Shown here: positions 1-12,963 of the stretch, one piece after another | Layout of the letters: each line of letters opens with the position of its first letter | Numbering within the stretch: the first letter of the stretch is position 1 | Origin: Apus apus | Taxonomy: Eukaryota; Chordata; Aves; Apodiformes; Apodidae | Direction of reading: 5' to 3' | DNA: 64,000 nt | Assembly: GCF_020740795.1 (NCBI RefSeq) | Contig: NC_067284.1 | Span: 94,727,440 to 94,791,439 of the forward strand | Notes under the pieces: generated by a model | Told to the model about the DNA's origin: nothing | The model's input: the letters and a program-made list of their open reading frames with translations, nothing else | The model's database searches: none | Translations under genes and position numbers: made by a program

Positions 1-867
1 TCCTAATTTCATGCTAGCAATTGACACTGCTATGCCCAGTGAAGTACAAACACAGCATGCTGGTCTGACCTTTCAAACAGAAGAGTAACTGAACTGGACT
101 CTGATTCTGCATTTCAAGTGCACTAACTGCAATAGTTATACTTAAGAAAAAGGTTTTTTAGTTTTAGTTTAGTTTTAGTTTTAGTTTACTTGTTGGCCAT
201 TGGTTTTCTCTTAGGTTTTTATTGTGAATTTTAACTATTCTGATAATCTTGTTTAAAATCCTGGGATTTCTGTATAATTCCCATGGTTGGAAATTATTCC
301 AGAGAAGGTTTTAGATTTAAGATTAAATCAAAGATAACAGCTCAAACTTTAAAACTAGCTCACTTTGAGCTTGTTTCTAAGGAAAAATCTTCAATACAGG
401 TGATTTCTTCAGAAGATGACTGGAAGGCTGTTAGCCTTGGAGCTTGTAGAAAACCATGTTGATCACCCTTCAGCAAAAGCCTCTGGGTTTGCTTGAGTCT
501 TTAAGTGAAGTAATTAGATTTATATCTAAATGTTGCAGAAGCTTTTGTTGATGAAAAAATGTTTTTTGTTTAGCTATGCTGGTAGATTTTTTTAGGCATT
601 ACTTCTCAACACTATTCAACAAATAAGTTACAAAAAATTAAAAGTAGTAGTTGGGATTGCAAACTGCTTTTAGCATTTGACTTGGCATGTATAATATACA
701 TAAAGGCCATTACAATGAGTTTACCTAGAAGAAGCAATGCTGTATGAATGAGGTGACTAGACCTGGATGCCAAACTTGTATGTACTAACCTAGAACAGAA
801 CTCCATTTACATTGACTGCAACTCATGCTTAAATATAAATATCCTCTGTTACTGTGCTCTCTTTCAG
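1..867 (+). other. RAB32: RAB32 intron 1 (3' part)
   Basis: Non-coding sequence upstream of the exon 2 acceptor (pyrimidine tract ending ctctctttcag at 867). A short degenerate TTTTAG-type simple repeat lies at about 155-188. I see no gene, transposon or other structure here. Confidence 0.8.
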
Positions 868-3237
868 GCCAGGAGCGCTTTGGAAATATGACCAGAGTAT
901 ATTACAAAGAGGCAGTTGGTGCTTTTGTGGTCTTTGATGTCACAAGAGGCTCCACTTTTGAGGCTGTTTCAAAATGGAAGCATGATTTGGACAGTAAAGT
1001 ACTACTTCCCAATGGCAGCCCCATCCCTGCTGTTCTTCTTGCAAACAAGTGTGACCAGAAGAAAGATGGCAACCAGAATCCTTCTCAAATGGACCAGTTC
1101 TGCAGAGAAGGTGGCTTTGTTGGATGGTTTGAAACATCTGCCAAGGTGAGCATAAAGAAAAAACATGTTTTAACTCCAGGTGTTGCAAATGGATTAATAT
1201 AGTAATGTGGGGAATAAAATTATCAAGTATAGGAAGTGACAGTCAAGTCTCCAGTGTTCAGCAAAAGCTGGAAGTGGTGTGCAAGCTAACTGACTCCTGA
1301 GGAAGACTTGCAGCATATTTGGTTTAGATTAGAACTGCATCTTAAATTCAGAGAACCTTAAGTAACTGGAAACTTTGATTAATTGAATTCTGTAAGTTTT
1401 TGCATATTGCATGCATTAGGATCAGAGTCATTCAATTACTAATCTGGCTGATAGCTTACCATATAAAGGGGTTAAACCTCAGGGTCCCTCTTTTCCTTTG
1501 GCTTGCCTGTTGCCTTTAACTGCTGATGAACTGGCACAAAACTATGTTTAGACAACTCTTTAAAAGAAAAAATATAAAAGGAACGTAAGAAATAAAGTAA
1601 CAAGCCTTTTTGTGATCACTTCAAAATAAGGAAGAAGGATGCACAGTGATAGAAACAAATATTTTCAAAAAAACACCTGTTACTAAAAACTCACGTTCTA
1701 TGGCTCTTCATAGTAAAAAAGAATGCAAAGAAACTGCTTTGGTTTGTGTCTTCCTTGAAGCTTCACCTGTCCATAGTGCTGTTAGGTATAAACTTCAACA
1801 TAGGTTAAAAATAAATGCAAGTAACATTGGAACAAAACCTAACATGGATGTCTAGTGACAGATTTCATTTTAGGTGGCATTTATGACAACAATGCAAAAC
1901 AAGGTTCTTGATGCAGAGGAAAGTCCAGACAAGATTAGTCCTATGTCAGTTATGAATCAACTTGTTTAAGACTCTGACGAGGTGTAGTTAAAATAGCTTA
2001 GCAAAAATACAGGACAGCTTTCTTGTTTTCTAAGCATACTAAATCAGTTTATGGTCTTAAATCCTGCCCACTTAAATGTCCTGATATTCTGTTGGAACTG
2101 ATGCTTCAGTCTAGTCATCAGTAATGCAGGTCCCACTCCCCATGGAACAGGGAGAACGTTAAAGGCAAAAGAACTGAAGAGAGTATAAACATTCATTGAA
2201 ATACCTTATGGACATTCTTACACTAAAATGAGAATTCCCCCTCTACCCTGGGCAAGAAAGTGTCTTATCTAGAAACTGCCAAAACCAGTTTGTGGTTGAC
2301 AACCACCAACTTGTGAAGTGCAGTAGTGATGAATCAAAAGTTGCCATGATCTTACCTTGCTTATGTAGAACTTAGATCTGCAAATACAGATAGAAGAGTG
2401 TACTGGGAGTGGTATTTTCTTTGGAAACAAAATGAACAATTCCAAACATGGCAGCTCTGTGGTGAGCTAACAGGTGGTCCAGCCAGGTCAATCTGTGGCC
2501 AAAGGCCACTGGCACTGGCCAGTTTGGCCCCTCAGTAACAAACATACCAAGAAATTTATTTCATCAGAGTGTCTGGCATATGTACTTTCTAAAGACTGTA
2601 TGTGAAAGCACTTTTCAAAGCATGAACAAGAAAATGTGGAATGACTAGATGAGGCACCCCGATTTGGCTGGGCTTTTGAGACTGACAGAAAAGGTCCTTT
2701 TACATAAATAAGTGCATCCAAACTGCAGCAGAAGCAGAAAAAAAACCCAAAAGGTAGAATTCTCCTATAAAAAGTCTAATTGCTTATCTTTCCAGATGTA
2801 GAAATGCACTTTGGAATTTGTGAGTCTTCCAAATGCAAGTTACACTTAGCCCAACTCCATGCTAGATTAGAATTTAAGTATCCTATTTGTGTTATGGGTA
2901 CATAACTTTCTCTCAAACCTTTCTGTTAACCTTTTTGAAAATAAGTGTATAAGCAATAACCTGATACATCTAAGCTGTTTGTGTTATGCTGATGAGACTG
3001 TAGAAGAGCTTTTTTTATTTGGCCAGCTTCTAGGAATGTGTGACTATTTAAAAAAATAACTGACTTCTTTGCTTTCAACATTTTTAGGACAACATCAATA
3101 TAGATGAAGCTGCTCGATTCTTGGTGGAAAACATCCTTGCCAACTACAAAGCCTTTCCTAATGAAGAAAATGATGTGGGGAAACCAAAACTGGACCTAGA
3201 CCCATTGAAAGCAGAGAGTAAATCACAGTGCTGCTAA
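1..3237 (+). CDS. RAB32: RAB32 gene, 3' part (spliced; coding exons 2 and 3 in window)
   Basis: This is the 3' portion of a Rab-family small GTPase. Two coding exons (868-1145 and 3088-3237) join in phase. They give the switch II region (GQERFGNMTRVYY), the G4 guanine-binding motif NKCDQ, the G5 motif ETSAK and a C-terminal CC for double geranylgeranylation. The ending KSQCC and the block FPNEENDV fit RAB32 and not its paralogue RAB38, whose C-terminus differs. Known family role: trafficking of melanogenic and other cargo to lysosome-related organelles, plus mitochondrial and AKAP functions, on cytosolic membrane faces. Exon 1, with the P-loop and switch I, lies left of the window. ADGB follows in the same orientation, as in other amniotes. 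Identification is from recalled family sequence, not from a search. Confidence 0.93.
868..1145 (+). CDS. RAB32: RAB32 exon 2
   Basis: The exon follows a good pyrimidine-rich acceptor and ends at donor AAG|gtgagc. It enters in phase 1 (the first two bases complete a Gly codon) and leaves in phase 0 after ETSAK. It encodes 92 complete codons: the start of the GQE part of G3, switch II, strand/helix core GAFVVFD, G4 NKCDQ and G5 ETSAK. Reading continues past the donor without a stop until 1202, but that extension is intronic. This is the GTP-binding core of the protein. Confidence 0.95.
1146..3087 (+). other. RAB32: RAB32 intron 2
   Basis: 1.9-kb intron with a gtgagc donor and a tttttag acceptor. 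No repeat or gene was recognised in it. Short open frames inside look like chance. Confidence 0.85.
3088..3237 (+). CDS. RAB32: RAB32 exon 3 (C-terminus and stop)
   Basis: Starts in phase 0 after tttttag and reads DNINIDEAARFLVENIL onward to a TAA stop at 3235-3237. It encodes 49 residues: the last helix, the hypervariable tail, and the terminal CysCys that receives two geranylgeranyl groups for membrane attachment. The block FPNEENDV and the end KSQCC are RAB32-type. The window's annotation of this gene rests largely on these two exons matching in phase. Confidence 0.95.
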   Translation, partial: DNINIDEAARFLVENILANYKAFPNEENDVGKPKLDLDPLKAESKSQCC

Positions 3238-4011
3238 TGCTACCATTGTTCAGTAAACGCGATTGGATGAGCAGCAAGACTGTTCCTTAAACTGCTGCTA
3301 TGGTGCTGTGTTGTGACAATCCATATGGGGTGTCTGGTATTATCCGAATAGGCAATTCTCATGGGTGTTTACATATTCTCATTTAATATGAAACTGAGTA
3401 TCTTGTGACTTACCACTCCACTTGCTTAAGTGGCTGCATCTATGTCTGATTAGTGTCTTCTAACTTGAGAGCATAAGGTAGTGCTTACACTCCTAAAAAG
3501 GAACAAAGACAACATTCAGTGTCTAGTTTGCTTCTAGAACAAATTCTACATTCCAAATAGGACTCACTCATCATGGTTTTAGCTGAATAGACACTTTCAC
3601 CTTTAAAGTAATCTTTTCCTGTGTCACCTGTAATATCCCACTTTAGCCTTTTCACATACACACTTGTCCCTATTTATTATCCCCCACCATGAGGATCTGT
3701 CTCATTGCTGGTTCTGGATTGAGACATCCCAGAAATCTTGAAGAGGCAATGACAGATGGAAGGTATCTGTCTTGGTGTGTTCACTAGGAGTGAGTGAAGT
3801 AGATGGCTTTTGCCACTGAGTAAAAACAAGACTGATAAACAATGTACTTAACAGGGGAAAGGTGTGGTTATAAAGATACTAACAAAAATGCATCTCCAGC
3901 CATTTAAGGTAGAATATTTTCAGCTAATACTTTATGTATGAAGCACATTAATTAATGCAGTTGTACTGATGGCACATAGTTATGGTAACCTCACCCATAA
4001 GCACATTGAGA

Positions 4012-4017
4012 AATAAA
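4012..4017 (+). terminator. RAB32: Proximal poly(A) signal of RAB32
   Basis: Canonical AATAAA, 775 bases after the stop codon. The downstream sequence is only weakly T-rich, so use is uncertain. Confidence 0.45.
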
Positions 4018-4645
4018 CATTCAGTAACTTTTTCATACACTAACACTGAAAAAAAAATATTTTGCTGTCCTGTGATAATGAACTTGCTTCTTTATTCCTT
4101 CTGTCTTAAGATGGTTCTAAATAACATGAGGGATGAGAGATGTCTTTAAGGAAATAGCTTAACTGGTTCTTGCTAGCCTATTAAAAAAAAAAAACACAAA
4201 CAAAAAACAAACAAACAAAAAAACAACCAACAGAAACCAACAAGCTCTATTTTGCTCAATTTTAGAACAGTGCTGCACTCTTCTGACTGCTCAGAGCTGA
4301 TGAACTGGCTTACTGTTTGTAACTATATGCTGAGATGCTTATGTGTCCCTGTTATAAGTCATATTTTTGGCACAAAATGAAGATCAAAAGGATTAGAGAG
4401 ATTCCAGAGCTCCTGAATATATTCTGGAACTCTGGCTCTACTTGGCTGAAAGTCTTTGAAGCTCCTCTTTATTTTAAGGATTTCTTCTGCCCTGGTACCT
4501 CAATGCTACTGACTTCTGAAGTCTTCTCTTGCTTGTTTGTTGAAACATCAGCATGAAGTATGTGCCAGATTGGGTATACTTTAATCTGTATTGAGAATTT
4601 CTAGGCTGTCTTTTTTCTAAAGAGTAATGTACTTTTTAAGAGACA

Positions 4646-4651
4646 AATAAA
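4646..4651 (+). terminator. RAB32: Distal poly(A) signal of RAB32
   Basis: Canonical AATAAA followed within 15-30 bases by a GT-rich element (tatgttggtgtatgc), the usual downstream cleavage signal. It is the better of the two candidates. Confidence 0.55.
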
Positions 4652-4864
4652 TATATTTGGGCATCTTATGTATGTTGGTGTATGCTTTTGAGAACATGAA
4701 TCTTCATATCATGTCTCCTGTAAGCAAATGTCTTCATTGATGTTTGAGAACAACTTGATCTTCTAGTAGCTGTTATGTTAAAGGCTTACTTTGAATTACC
4801 ATAGTAAGGCTTGGCATAAGCTAAAATAGGTTTAATTAGTTCAGAATTATAAAATAATTCAAAT

Positions 4865-5115
4865 GAAAGGATTCTTAGGAAGTTTTCTAAGCCAACATCC
4901 TTCTGCAGTCAAGGTCATACCTAAGTGCTTAGGCTTTCATGTGGTTTGGTTTTAAACCTTCAGCAATGGAGACTGTATGGCCCTGGGAAAGCTGTTTAAA
5001 TGCCTCACTGTCCCTTGAGAGTTTACCTAGTGTGAACCTTTCTAACTTCAATTTATGTCCATGGTCTGTCATCCTCCTACCATGTGCCACTATAAAAAAT
5101 GTCAGTCAGGCTTGT
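4865..5115 (-). mobile_element. Degraded CR1 LINE 3' fragment
   Basis: Retains the order of phrases typical of an inverted CR1 3' region: a group like 'ggaaagctgttt..atgcctcactgtccct', then 'tttacctagtgtgaacctttctaacttcaattt'-type text and 'atgtgccact'. Divergence is high, so family and edges are approximate. Confidence 0.45.
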
Positions 5116-6151
5116 GCAGATCTATTAGACACTTAAGCTTGATAGCTTAAGTTTTTTTCTGAAATCCCATAGCACTTCAGAAAGGAAGCTGCACTGCAAC
5201 CATGTTCCTTGCTTGATGGTTCATTTGAGTTGTTAATTCTAGGTAACCTGGAACTACTATAATCTTCCCAGTCAGTCACATGCAGAACAACTCCTTTTAG
5301 ACTTTAAATTCACTTTGAACAAACTATTTAATCTCCAGTGCACTGTCTTTTTCTAAACTTTTTAATTATGGCTGCACAAATCCAGTAACTAATCAGTGGA
5401 ATGTGTTCATAACCTGTTTATTTGATGCTTCTTGACTAGATCAAAACATAAATCGTGGTGACCAGTCAAAGAAGATGCAATGTCATGTTCACTTGGTTTC
5501 AACTGTAAGTTTACTGAGACTATGCAACATAACATGAAGTTTGTCACTAGTGGGCAAAAAAAGCCAATTCTTCAGTTTTGTCTAGAATGGCATAGAAGGT
5601 TGGTCTACATTCAAATTTTAGGTCCTTAAACACCTACTTCAGTTGGGAAACTGCCAGAAGAGGTAGATATCCCGCCACAAAAAAATAGCCATAGTACTGC
5701 TGCTTGTTTTTTGTTTTCGGATTCAACAGCAGAATGAAAACCAAGCTCAGAAGCTTTGGGACTCTTCCAGAACGTGTGAATCTCATCTGGGTCCTTTCAG
5801 TGAAGACATAGTCCTATGCAGATTAGTTTCAAGAAAGTCTAAATTTCTGCTTGAAGAGTTGTTGCTGCTGTGTTTAAGCACTTTCTTTGTCTTGTGTTTT
5901 ATTTGTGATGTTCTTAATCACTACATTAATGCAGAATGGCCATGATTCTCTAGCTGTGGAGGAGTATACGAGTTTTGATACTGTTTGTCACTGACTGGAG
6001 ATGCTGAGGCAGGGTGAGGTTCAGGAACTACCATCTACAAAAATAAAAACCTAAATGTTTAAAGTGTCTGTGCAGATTTTATTAGAGGGTAGACTGATCT
6101 TTCTTAAGTCTAATAGCATAAAATCCCATTTGACTTCTACCTCCATGATAG

Positions 6152-6197
6152 ACTTTTTTTTTTCTCTCCTTTTTTTTTTTTTTTTCTTCCCCCCCCA
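6152..6197. repeat. T-rich/C-tract low-complexity sequence
   Basis: A run of T bases broken by CTCTCC, ending in a C8 tract. Low complexity. On the minus strand it produces a spurious lysine-rich frame. Confidence 0.9.
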
Positions 6198-8388
6198 ACT
6201 TTCTGCAGAGAAAAATGTGAGCTTTAATAGATGGCTAGTCTTCCTTTGTGCTACAACTGCATTTTGACTCCTGTTTTTTGCTACACAAGGAGCATTACTA
6301 TGTTTCACGCTGGTGGAGTGGATCAGGAAACCTGACCAAGCCAGAAAGTGAGAACTATGAGAAATGACAGGCATTTTAGCCTGAGGAAGGGAAGGGAAGC
6401 ATTGCCTAGGTAAAAGAGAATGAGACTGTAGTTTGTGCAGCAATATTTAGGTCAATTAAACTAGTCATAAAGGCCCATCCTAATTAGCCCACAAACTGAT
6501 TTGGAAAAATATGTGAACGCTTAGACAGACCCGATTTAATGTTAAGCTAATAAGTGAGCAAAAAGTGCCAGTGTTTTTCATGAACAGGTTATATAGTAAA
6601 GTGATATTCATCTTAATCAGAGGAGCAGAGGCCCTGTGCTATTTTTTACCTCTTGCAGTCTGAAACACATCAATCTTAAATGAACAAGTACCTGACTTCC
6701 TAGTCCCTATATTTAAGGGACAGTCTTAAGATGATAAAAAACGTGAGTAAAAATCTGAATCAATGCTGCAGTAAAATGTCTTTCCTGGCATGTTTCCATC
6801 AACTGATTTTGTGAAGGCATATAGTCTTCCTGGATTGTTCTTGTGCAGTAATCTGTGCAGCTAATGCAAAGTCAGCCCCTAATTTAAAAAGCTTAATGAG
6901 GCATTACAATTTCCTAGAAAACTAGAAAGGAGTTAGAACAATTAGTCATCTTTCACTATTGGATTTTCTAGGTGTATCTTGACTGCAGCAGTAGAAAAAT
7001 ATCAGCCATTCCAAGCTCCCAGGTTTTATTTGTTTAAACTTTGTGTCAGGTCTATTGAGTTGTATTTATGTTGCCTTAAATTGAACAAATCGTTCTTCAT
7101 CTGCAGTTATTAATCACTGGAGAATCATTATAGTCATTCTTACAGACTCAGTGCCTGCATAAACATTTGATATATGGTGATATGAGGAAATAATTATGAA
7201 ATAAACATGCAGTAAAACTGTAGTATTGAATGGTGAAACATTTTGCTCCTAAACACTGTTGCTCTCATCTTTCTAATCTTAACATACTGCTAGTGAACTT
7301 TGCTCCAAAACAGAGAGCTGGCTACCTCTTTCTCCCTTTATATATCACATTATTTGGCACAGAAACAGTTTTTTAAGTGTGTGTATGCCTTGGTTCTTCA
7401 TATAATGAATTAATAAAGAATTTAAGAAATGGGGTTAGCAATATACTTTAAGGAATAAAAAATGTATTAACAAAATGCCAGTGAGATAAACACTGATTCT
7501 GAATTGAAATATGTAATTCACTTGGTAGTACACAAAAGTCACTTCAGAATTTTGTCCTGCAGCAGAACAATATGGAAAACAAGGAACATCAGTTCAGACT
7601 ATGTGGTGAAGATTTGAAAGAAATTGTGCCTGTATTGTATATTGCCATTATGAAGCTCTGTTTGTAAGCTCACTTCTCTGTTTCAACTTGTGCCTAAACA
7701 GCAAAAAAAAAAACACAACAAAAAACTTGAGGTGGTTTTAAACACATGATTATAGATTCCTTTATCACCACCTAAAATAGTGTTCATTCAGTGAAATTTC
7801 TAGCTTGCACGTCGTGGCTCCTATACTTGGATGAATTCTGCTACAAGTTGAGGGCCAGCATCTCAGTAATGGTTCCTTCATCCTTTTGCAAGCACAATGA
7901 GAGGTAAAGTATAGTGATACAGTATTTTTTTTTATCACTGGGTAAATCATCATTTGGCCTGAACTCTAAATGAAATTAAAGTATGCAGGATTCCTGGCCT
8001 TATTGCCCTTACCTTTTACTCCCAGTTACAAGTTATCTGCTGCATGTAATGTGGCATTTTACTATTAAGGGATTTTATCTATCTTTTACAGGTTCTAGGA
8101 AATGAAACAAAGTGTTCGTTTTCTTGATAAAACATACAGACTTCTGATTTGGATCGTTTTTTTATTTTTTTTTAAACTTAGGAACTTTTAACCATTATAT
8201 TATGGTGGCCCTTCTGAAAACTTAAGTTATGCTAATAATTACTGGTCCTATTGGAAAGTTCTTGGCTCCCTAAAGATGAAAGATTGCATGGGCATTGTGC
8301 TAACTCCTGTTTCTAAACTTCTCTGCCTTTCCTGGAATGTATTGAAGGAGTATGTAGTATCCACCCAGAATAATGGACTTTCAACCCC

Positions 8389-8505
8389 TCACAGAATCGT
8401 TGTGGTTGTAAAAGACTCTTAAGATCATTGAGTCCAGCCATTAACGTAACTACCATGTCCAGTGCTAAACTGTATTCCTAAGCACCACATTCCAGATAGG
8501 TTTGT
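8389..8505 (-). mobile_element. CR1 LINE 3' end fragment (inverted)
   Basis: The text 'acagaatcgttgtggttgta..agatcattgagtccagccatta' followed by 'taagcaccacattcc' is the reverse complement of the CR1 3' end that is very common in birds. It is short and 5'-truncated, as is usual for CR1. Confidence 0.75.
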
Positions 8506-10126
8506 TTTTTAACTTCTGTATTTCAAAAGAGTCCTGTAGACTGTGGTATTGCAGCATCTGCAGCATAGTACTTGGGCCACATTATCCATTTTTCATATAA
8601 TGTCAAAGCAGCTTTGGTTATAATGAGGGAATTTTAATTATGTTGACAATGCTGTCCCAGCACTAACGTAGCAAAATGTCTGCTCAACCAAGACACATTC
8701 AGTATTAACTTTAAATTGCTATGCTTCAATCATGATTTTATACTCAGTATTTATTCCTTACAACACAACATCAAAACAGCTGTATTATGCACAAACATTA
8801 CTTCTAGTCTCTATTTGCCAGACAGCATCAGGCTGGGTGAAGTGCTCATCCTTCTATGGATATATGTACAGGCTAACTACTTTGCTTGAAACTTTTAGAA
8901 TTGTTATTTTTAACTGTACTTTGCCTCAAAGTGCCCAAAATCACTGCCTTCTAGGGCTTTCAGTTAGATTGTCAGTCAGAATTATGTTTTCAAGCACAAT
9001 TGGATGAGACACAGCATAGCCCAATTGGTTATGATGGTATTTGTCATGTATATGATGCAACCAAATACGTCTTTTTCAGGTGTTTTAGAATTTAGAGAAT
9101 GTAAAATGCATTGCAGTATTGTTGGATTTTTTTGTTTAGAGATTATTAGTTTTTACTTGCTAGATTAGAAAAACAAGTTTGAAGACATCTTACAGGTATA
9201 CCTATTTATGGTCTTGTTCCACACTTTGAAGAATGTCAATCACATTTATATTACAAAATATTTATCAAGCAATCTTATCTTTTGCATTTTTAAAAGACTG
9301 GAACATCTTGGGTTTAGCCTTTGTATACAACTGCAACCACACTTAAAACTACAATGAAGTTAATCATTATTAAGGATTGGCTGTGATCTTCAGCATGACT
9401 GGATTAGGACAAGACTTGAATTTTTAGATCTCCTAAAAAAAAAGTTACATGGTTAATTGTAAGTAACAAGTACTAAAGTAAAATAGTGTCCTAAGAGATT
9501 CAGTAGTCTCTACAGCTGAGTTGTGAACACTGCATTAAGATTGTGTCTTCTCATTTTAAAAACAGAAATACCTTTCTATCCCTCAGGCTACAATCATTTT
9601 TTTAAGAGGTAATGCTACTTCCTCTGTCAGTATCCTCATTTCTTAATAATTCCAATAGCTACACTACCACAGTTGTCCTCAGCTCCAAACTTCAGATAGG
9701 GGTTTTCACACAGTATCAAAACCAAGAAGTGTTTCATTTTGCCATAGAAAAATAGCCCCGTTATGAATCATGAAATGTAAATTAGTGAAAGAAAGGCATT
9801 GTTAGTGCCCAGTTCTCCGCGCTACCTTAATTTTCTTCTGCCACCTGCTCTGGCTGAGTACAGACTGTTCCGTCAATACTTAAGTGGACAGAGGATCAAA
9901 GCTGCAGTGGGATCCAGTTAATGAAAATATTTTGGCTTAAGTAGGTGCTCATGGAATTGAATGGTACTGCTGAATATTTTACTGAATCTTTGGGGGCTGT
10001 CCTCCAAAATGAGGCTGTATCATGACAATGGGATCAAAAGGTGCTCTAGCAAAGAAAGAGGTCAACAAAAAGGGGAAACAGTAGCACAGCTACCAACTTT
10101 AACCTTTCTTTCATGGAAAATTTCCC

Positions 10127-10545
10127 AGAGTCATAGAATGGGTAAAACTGGAAAGAGGTGTTGGGAGATAATCTAGTCCAACTCCCCACCTCAGCAGAAT
10201 CAGCTTGAGTGGGTCGGTCCTTGCCATGGCTAGTTTGATAGACACTCCTCAGTCTTGTTGGGAAACCTTTCCCAGTGTTTGACCACCCTTGCAGTAATTT
10301 AAAAAACCAACAATAAACCAAAACACAAAATGTCTTAGCTTTTAAAGTGGAATTTCCTATATTTAAATCTTCACATTGCCTCTAATTCTGTAACTGAGCA
10401 CCTCTGAGAAGAATCTGACTGTATTTAGACTCCCTGACAGGTATTCAATACTTTAAGATTTTCCCCTTCCATGCTCTCAGGCCTTCTCTTGTTAAGGAGG
10501 AAACTTCTTCCTGCCTTGGTCTGAAATCCTTGTCTAAAATCACAG
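10127..10545 (-). mobile_element. CR1 LINE 3' fragment (inverted)
   Basis: Begins 'agagtcatagaatgggtaaa' and continues 'aatctagtccaactccccacctcag', 'ttgggaaacctttcccagtgttt' and 'tctcaggccttctc', matching in order the inverted 3' UTR and tail of CR1. The right end is approximate. A short open frame on the minus strand here is a relic of the element and not a gene. Confidence 0.75.
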
Positions 10546-10653
10546 GAGAGTTAAGTCTGAGCGGTTTGAGATCCAAGACCCCTGCTATGAGCTTTGATAA
10601 TGTTTCTGTTCATAGTTAAGTGTTTTTCTGTTCTCTCCAACTGGTATTTGTAG

Positions 10654-10685
10654 CTAAAAAAAAAAAAAAAAAGAAAAAAAACAAA
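10654..10685. repeat. A-rich homopolymer
   Basis: An A18 run interrupted by G and continued by A8. Simple sequence. Confidence 0.9.
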
Positions 10686-11179
10686 CAGAATATTTAGGAC
10701 TAAAGACTGTTTTCCTCTAAGTGGCTTGTGTGTGCTATAGCAGTTGATGTGATGGTTTAAGAAAAAATAAAACCAAACGCAACAAAACAATATTTTAAAT
10801 GGTATCTTAGAAGAATGGTGACCAGAATACCACCCCTCCTTTGCTAACCAGTACCCATTGTCTTCGTGTCTGTTCAGCTACATCACAGTGGGTTCCTAAC
10901 ACACAGCTGCACTGTTCTTGCTTTGAAGTCTTGTATATTTAGTTCATTTTCCAGCTGTAAGGCTGCCTCTACACTAACAATTTTTCCCTTCAGGAAGTGT
11001 CTGTCAGATATACATCATGAGTTTAGATGCTAGTCCAGTGAAACAGTTGATTTGACCTTACAGATCCTTTGCCAGTTAGAAAACTAGCTTTTTTAAAATT
11101 CAGATTAACTTCTCTTTCCAAACAAGCTGCCCTTGTCATTTCTATTAGGTTATGAAATTCTAAATTAAATTCTTGGAGA

Positions 11180-11232
11180 AAAAAAAAAGATTTAAAGAGA
11201 TCCTTTTTTTTTCTTTTTTTTTTTTTTTTTCT
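11180..11232. repeat. Adjacent A-run and T-run
   Basis: An A10 run followed about 20 bases later by a long T tract with one C. The two could pair as a weak hairpin. Probably slippage-derived simple sequence. Confidence 0.8.
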
Positions 11233-12448
11233 TTGCAAAGCACCTAGATATTTGTGTTTAATACAATCACTCTTCACAAACAAAACATATTTTATGGTAA
11301 AAGGCTAATTTTCCACTTCATATGTAGCAGCTATCACTTAACAGAGCAATGAAGGGCTCTATAGCTTGTGTATGTTCTCTTCTGATTTCTGTCCTTCCTC
11401 TTTCACAACCCAAAAATGTTGAGACAAATGAACTCACATTTCCATTATTTTTCTGCTGTTTTACACATAATTGTATTACAATCTCACTGGTCATTTGTGA
11501 TGGGAACAGGAAGGAAATTTTCCCACTAGAAGCACTTTCACAGGTGCCTCTTACAACTATGTTATGAAGTTCCTTTTCCATAGTAGTTTCTCTGCCCGAT
11601 AAGTATAGGAAAGGAAGGCAGATTCAGAGGAATAGGCAGAAATCATGCATTATCTGAGCCTGTTTTACTTGTGTTCTGGGTCTACCTCAGACCTGTAAGT
11701 TCTAGCCTCAGTCTGCAAGTTTGCATCAGCATTCAGCAAGGTGTGGAGGTTAACAGCCCTGAACTGGTACTGAAGCTGTAGCCAGATGTTTGAAGTCACC
11801 TCTGTCTCTGCAATTATTCATCTACATATCCTAATCAGTATTTGCTAGCATAATTGTCTGAAAAGAGGCAATTTTTGTTTGAAAATAGATAAAATATTTA
11901 CTTGATTCTGAAGTGGGAAATGTCCCAAGGTACCTTACTTAAAATGGATGCTGAAGGAAATGCAAAGATGTGGAAGCATTTTCCACTTTGAAATTTAAAG
12001 CATGTATCTGGCCTTCTGTCATCTTGATATAAATCAAGATCTGACATTTGTCTAAAATAAGCCTCTAGATCTAACAACATCTGTATATTTTTCCTCGTAT
12101 TTTTTATCTAGTCATGCCCTCTGCAACGTGACAAGTTTTCCTTTATTATTATATTTCAAAAAGACTTAGCTTGAATAAGTGAACAAGTATGTTCTGTTTT
12201 CTTACAGATTTTTCACCAGGCACTCCAAACTGGGAAACAGCAAGTAGGTTCAGAGTTAGAAACAGGAGTTGCTGCCAATAACGTAATCCCTGGAATGTAT
12301 GTGAAAAAGTCTACTTGGTTGAAGTCAACTGTCAGCTGAATTCTAAAGTAGCTGATTAATGTCAGGTTTACCTGAACTTGGTGGAACTCCGTTTACTTCG
12401 ATAATCAGAGGCTTCATAACAGGAATTAGTTGAAATGGGGAAGAAAGG

Positions 12449-12640
12449 AAAGGAAGGAAAGGAAAGGAAGGGAGGAAGGAAAGGAAAGGAAGGAAGAGAG
12501 GAAGAGAGGAAGAGAGGAAGGAAGGAAGAGAGGAAGGAAGGAAGGAAGGAAGGAAGGAAGGAAGGAAGGAAGGAAGGAAGGAAGGAAGGAAGGAAGGAAG
12601 GAAGGAAGGAAGGAAGGAAGGAAGGAAGGAAGGAAGGAAA
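12449..12640. repeat. GGAA microsatellite
   Basis: A GGAA/GGAAA/AGAG-rich purine tract with a perfect core of 27 GGAA units at 12532-12639 (108 bp). It ends about 170 bp before the CpG island and 450 bp before the ADGB start codon. It reads open in several frames purely because of its composition. GGAA is the ETS-factor core motif, so a regulatory role is possible but unproven. Confidence 0.97.
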
Positions 12641-12963
12641 TGGAATTTATACGTGCCAGTGTAAAAAGGGGCAAAAATTTGCTGCCGTTTGAAATCAGAA
12701 CTTTTTACTCTCCAGCGTTACTTGTTCAACAGAAACTTAAGTAGTACGATTAGAATATTTATACCCAAACCGCACCAGACACTTGATTCCTGGAACATGA
12801 AGACGATGGAGAGGACCGCGTCCATGCTTCCCGCCCCGGGAAGGAGCCGGTGCGGGGCCTTTCCCGTCATCCGCCGCCCCGAGGCGAGGCCCCCGCCCCT
12901 CGCCCCCGCGCAGGGGCACCTGCCGGCCCTTCGCGCCGCGGGGAGCCGGGACGATGCGGGGCT

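Larger units (their letters stand above)
3238..4651 (+). other. RAB32: RAB32 3' UTR (probable)
   Basis: Non-coding sequence after the stop codon, containing two AATAAA signals. It includes an A-rich stretch at about 4182-4230. The exact 3' end cannot be known without transcript data. I chose the distal signal as the outer limit because GT-rich sequence follows it. Confidence 0.55.
4652..12809. other. RAB32-ADGB intergenic interval
   Basis: About 8 kb between the probable RAB32 3' end and the ADGB CpG island. It holds decayed CR1 fragments (about 4865-5115, 8389-8505, 10127-10545), homopolymer tracts (about 6152-6197, 10654-10685, 11180-11232) and the GGAA array (12449-12640). No coding gene is supported; open frames here are short or derive from repeats. 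Confidence 0.75.

Noticed and set aside
12426..12744. Open frames of about 80-105 codons on both strands over the GGAA tract
   Set aside because: They are translations of a tetranucleotide repeat (period-4 peptide repeats) and carry no gene signal.
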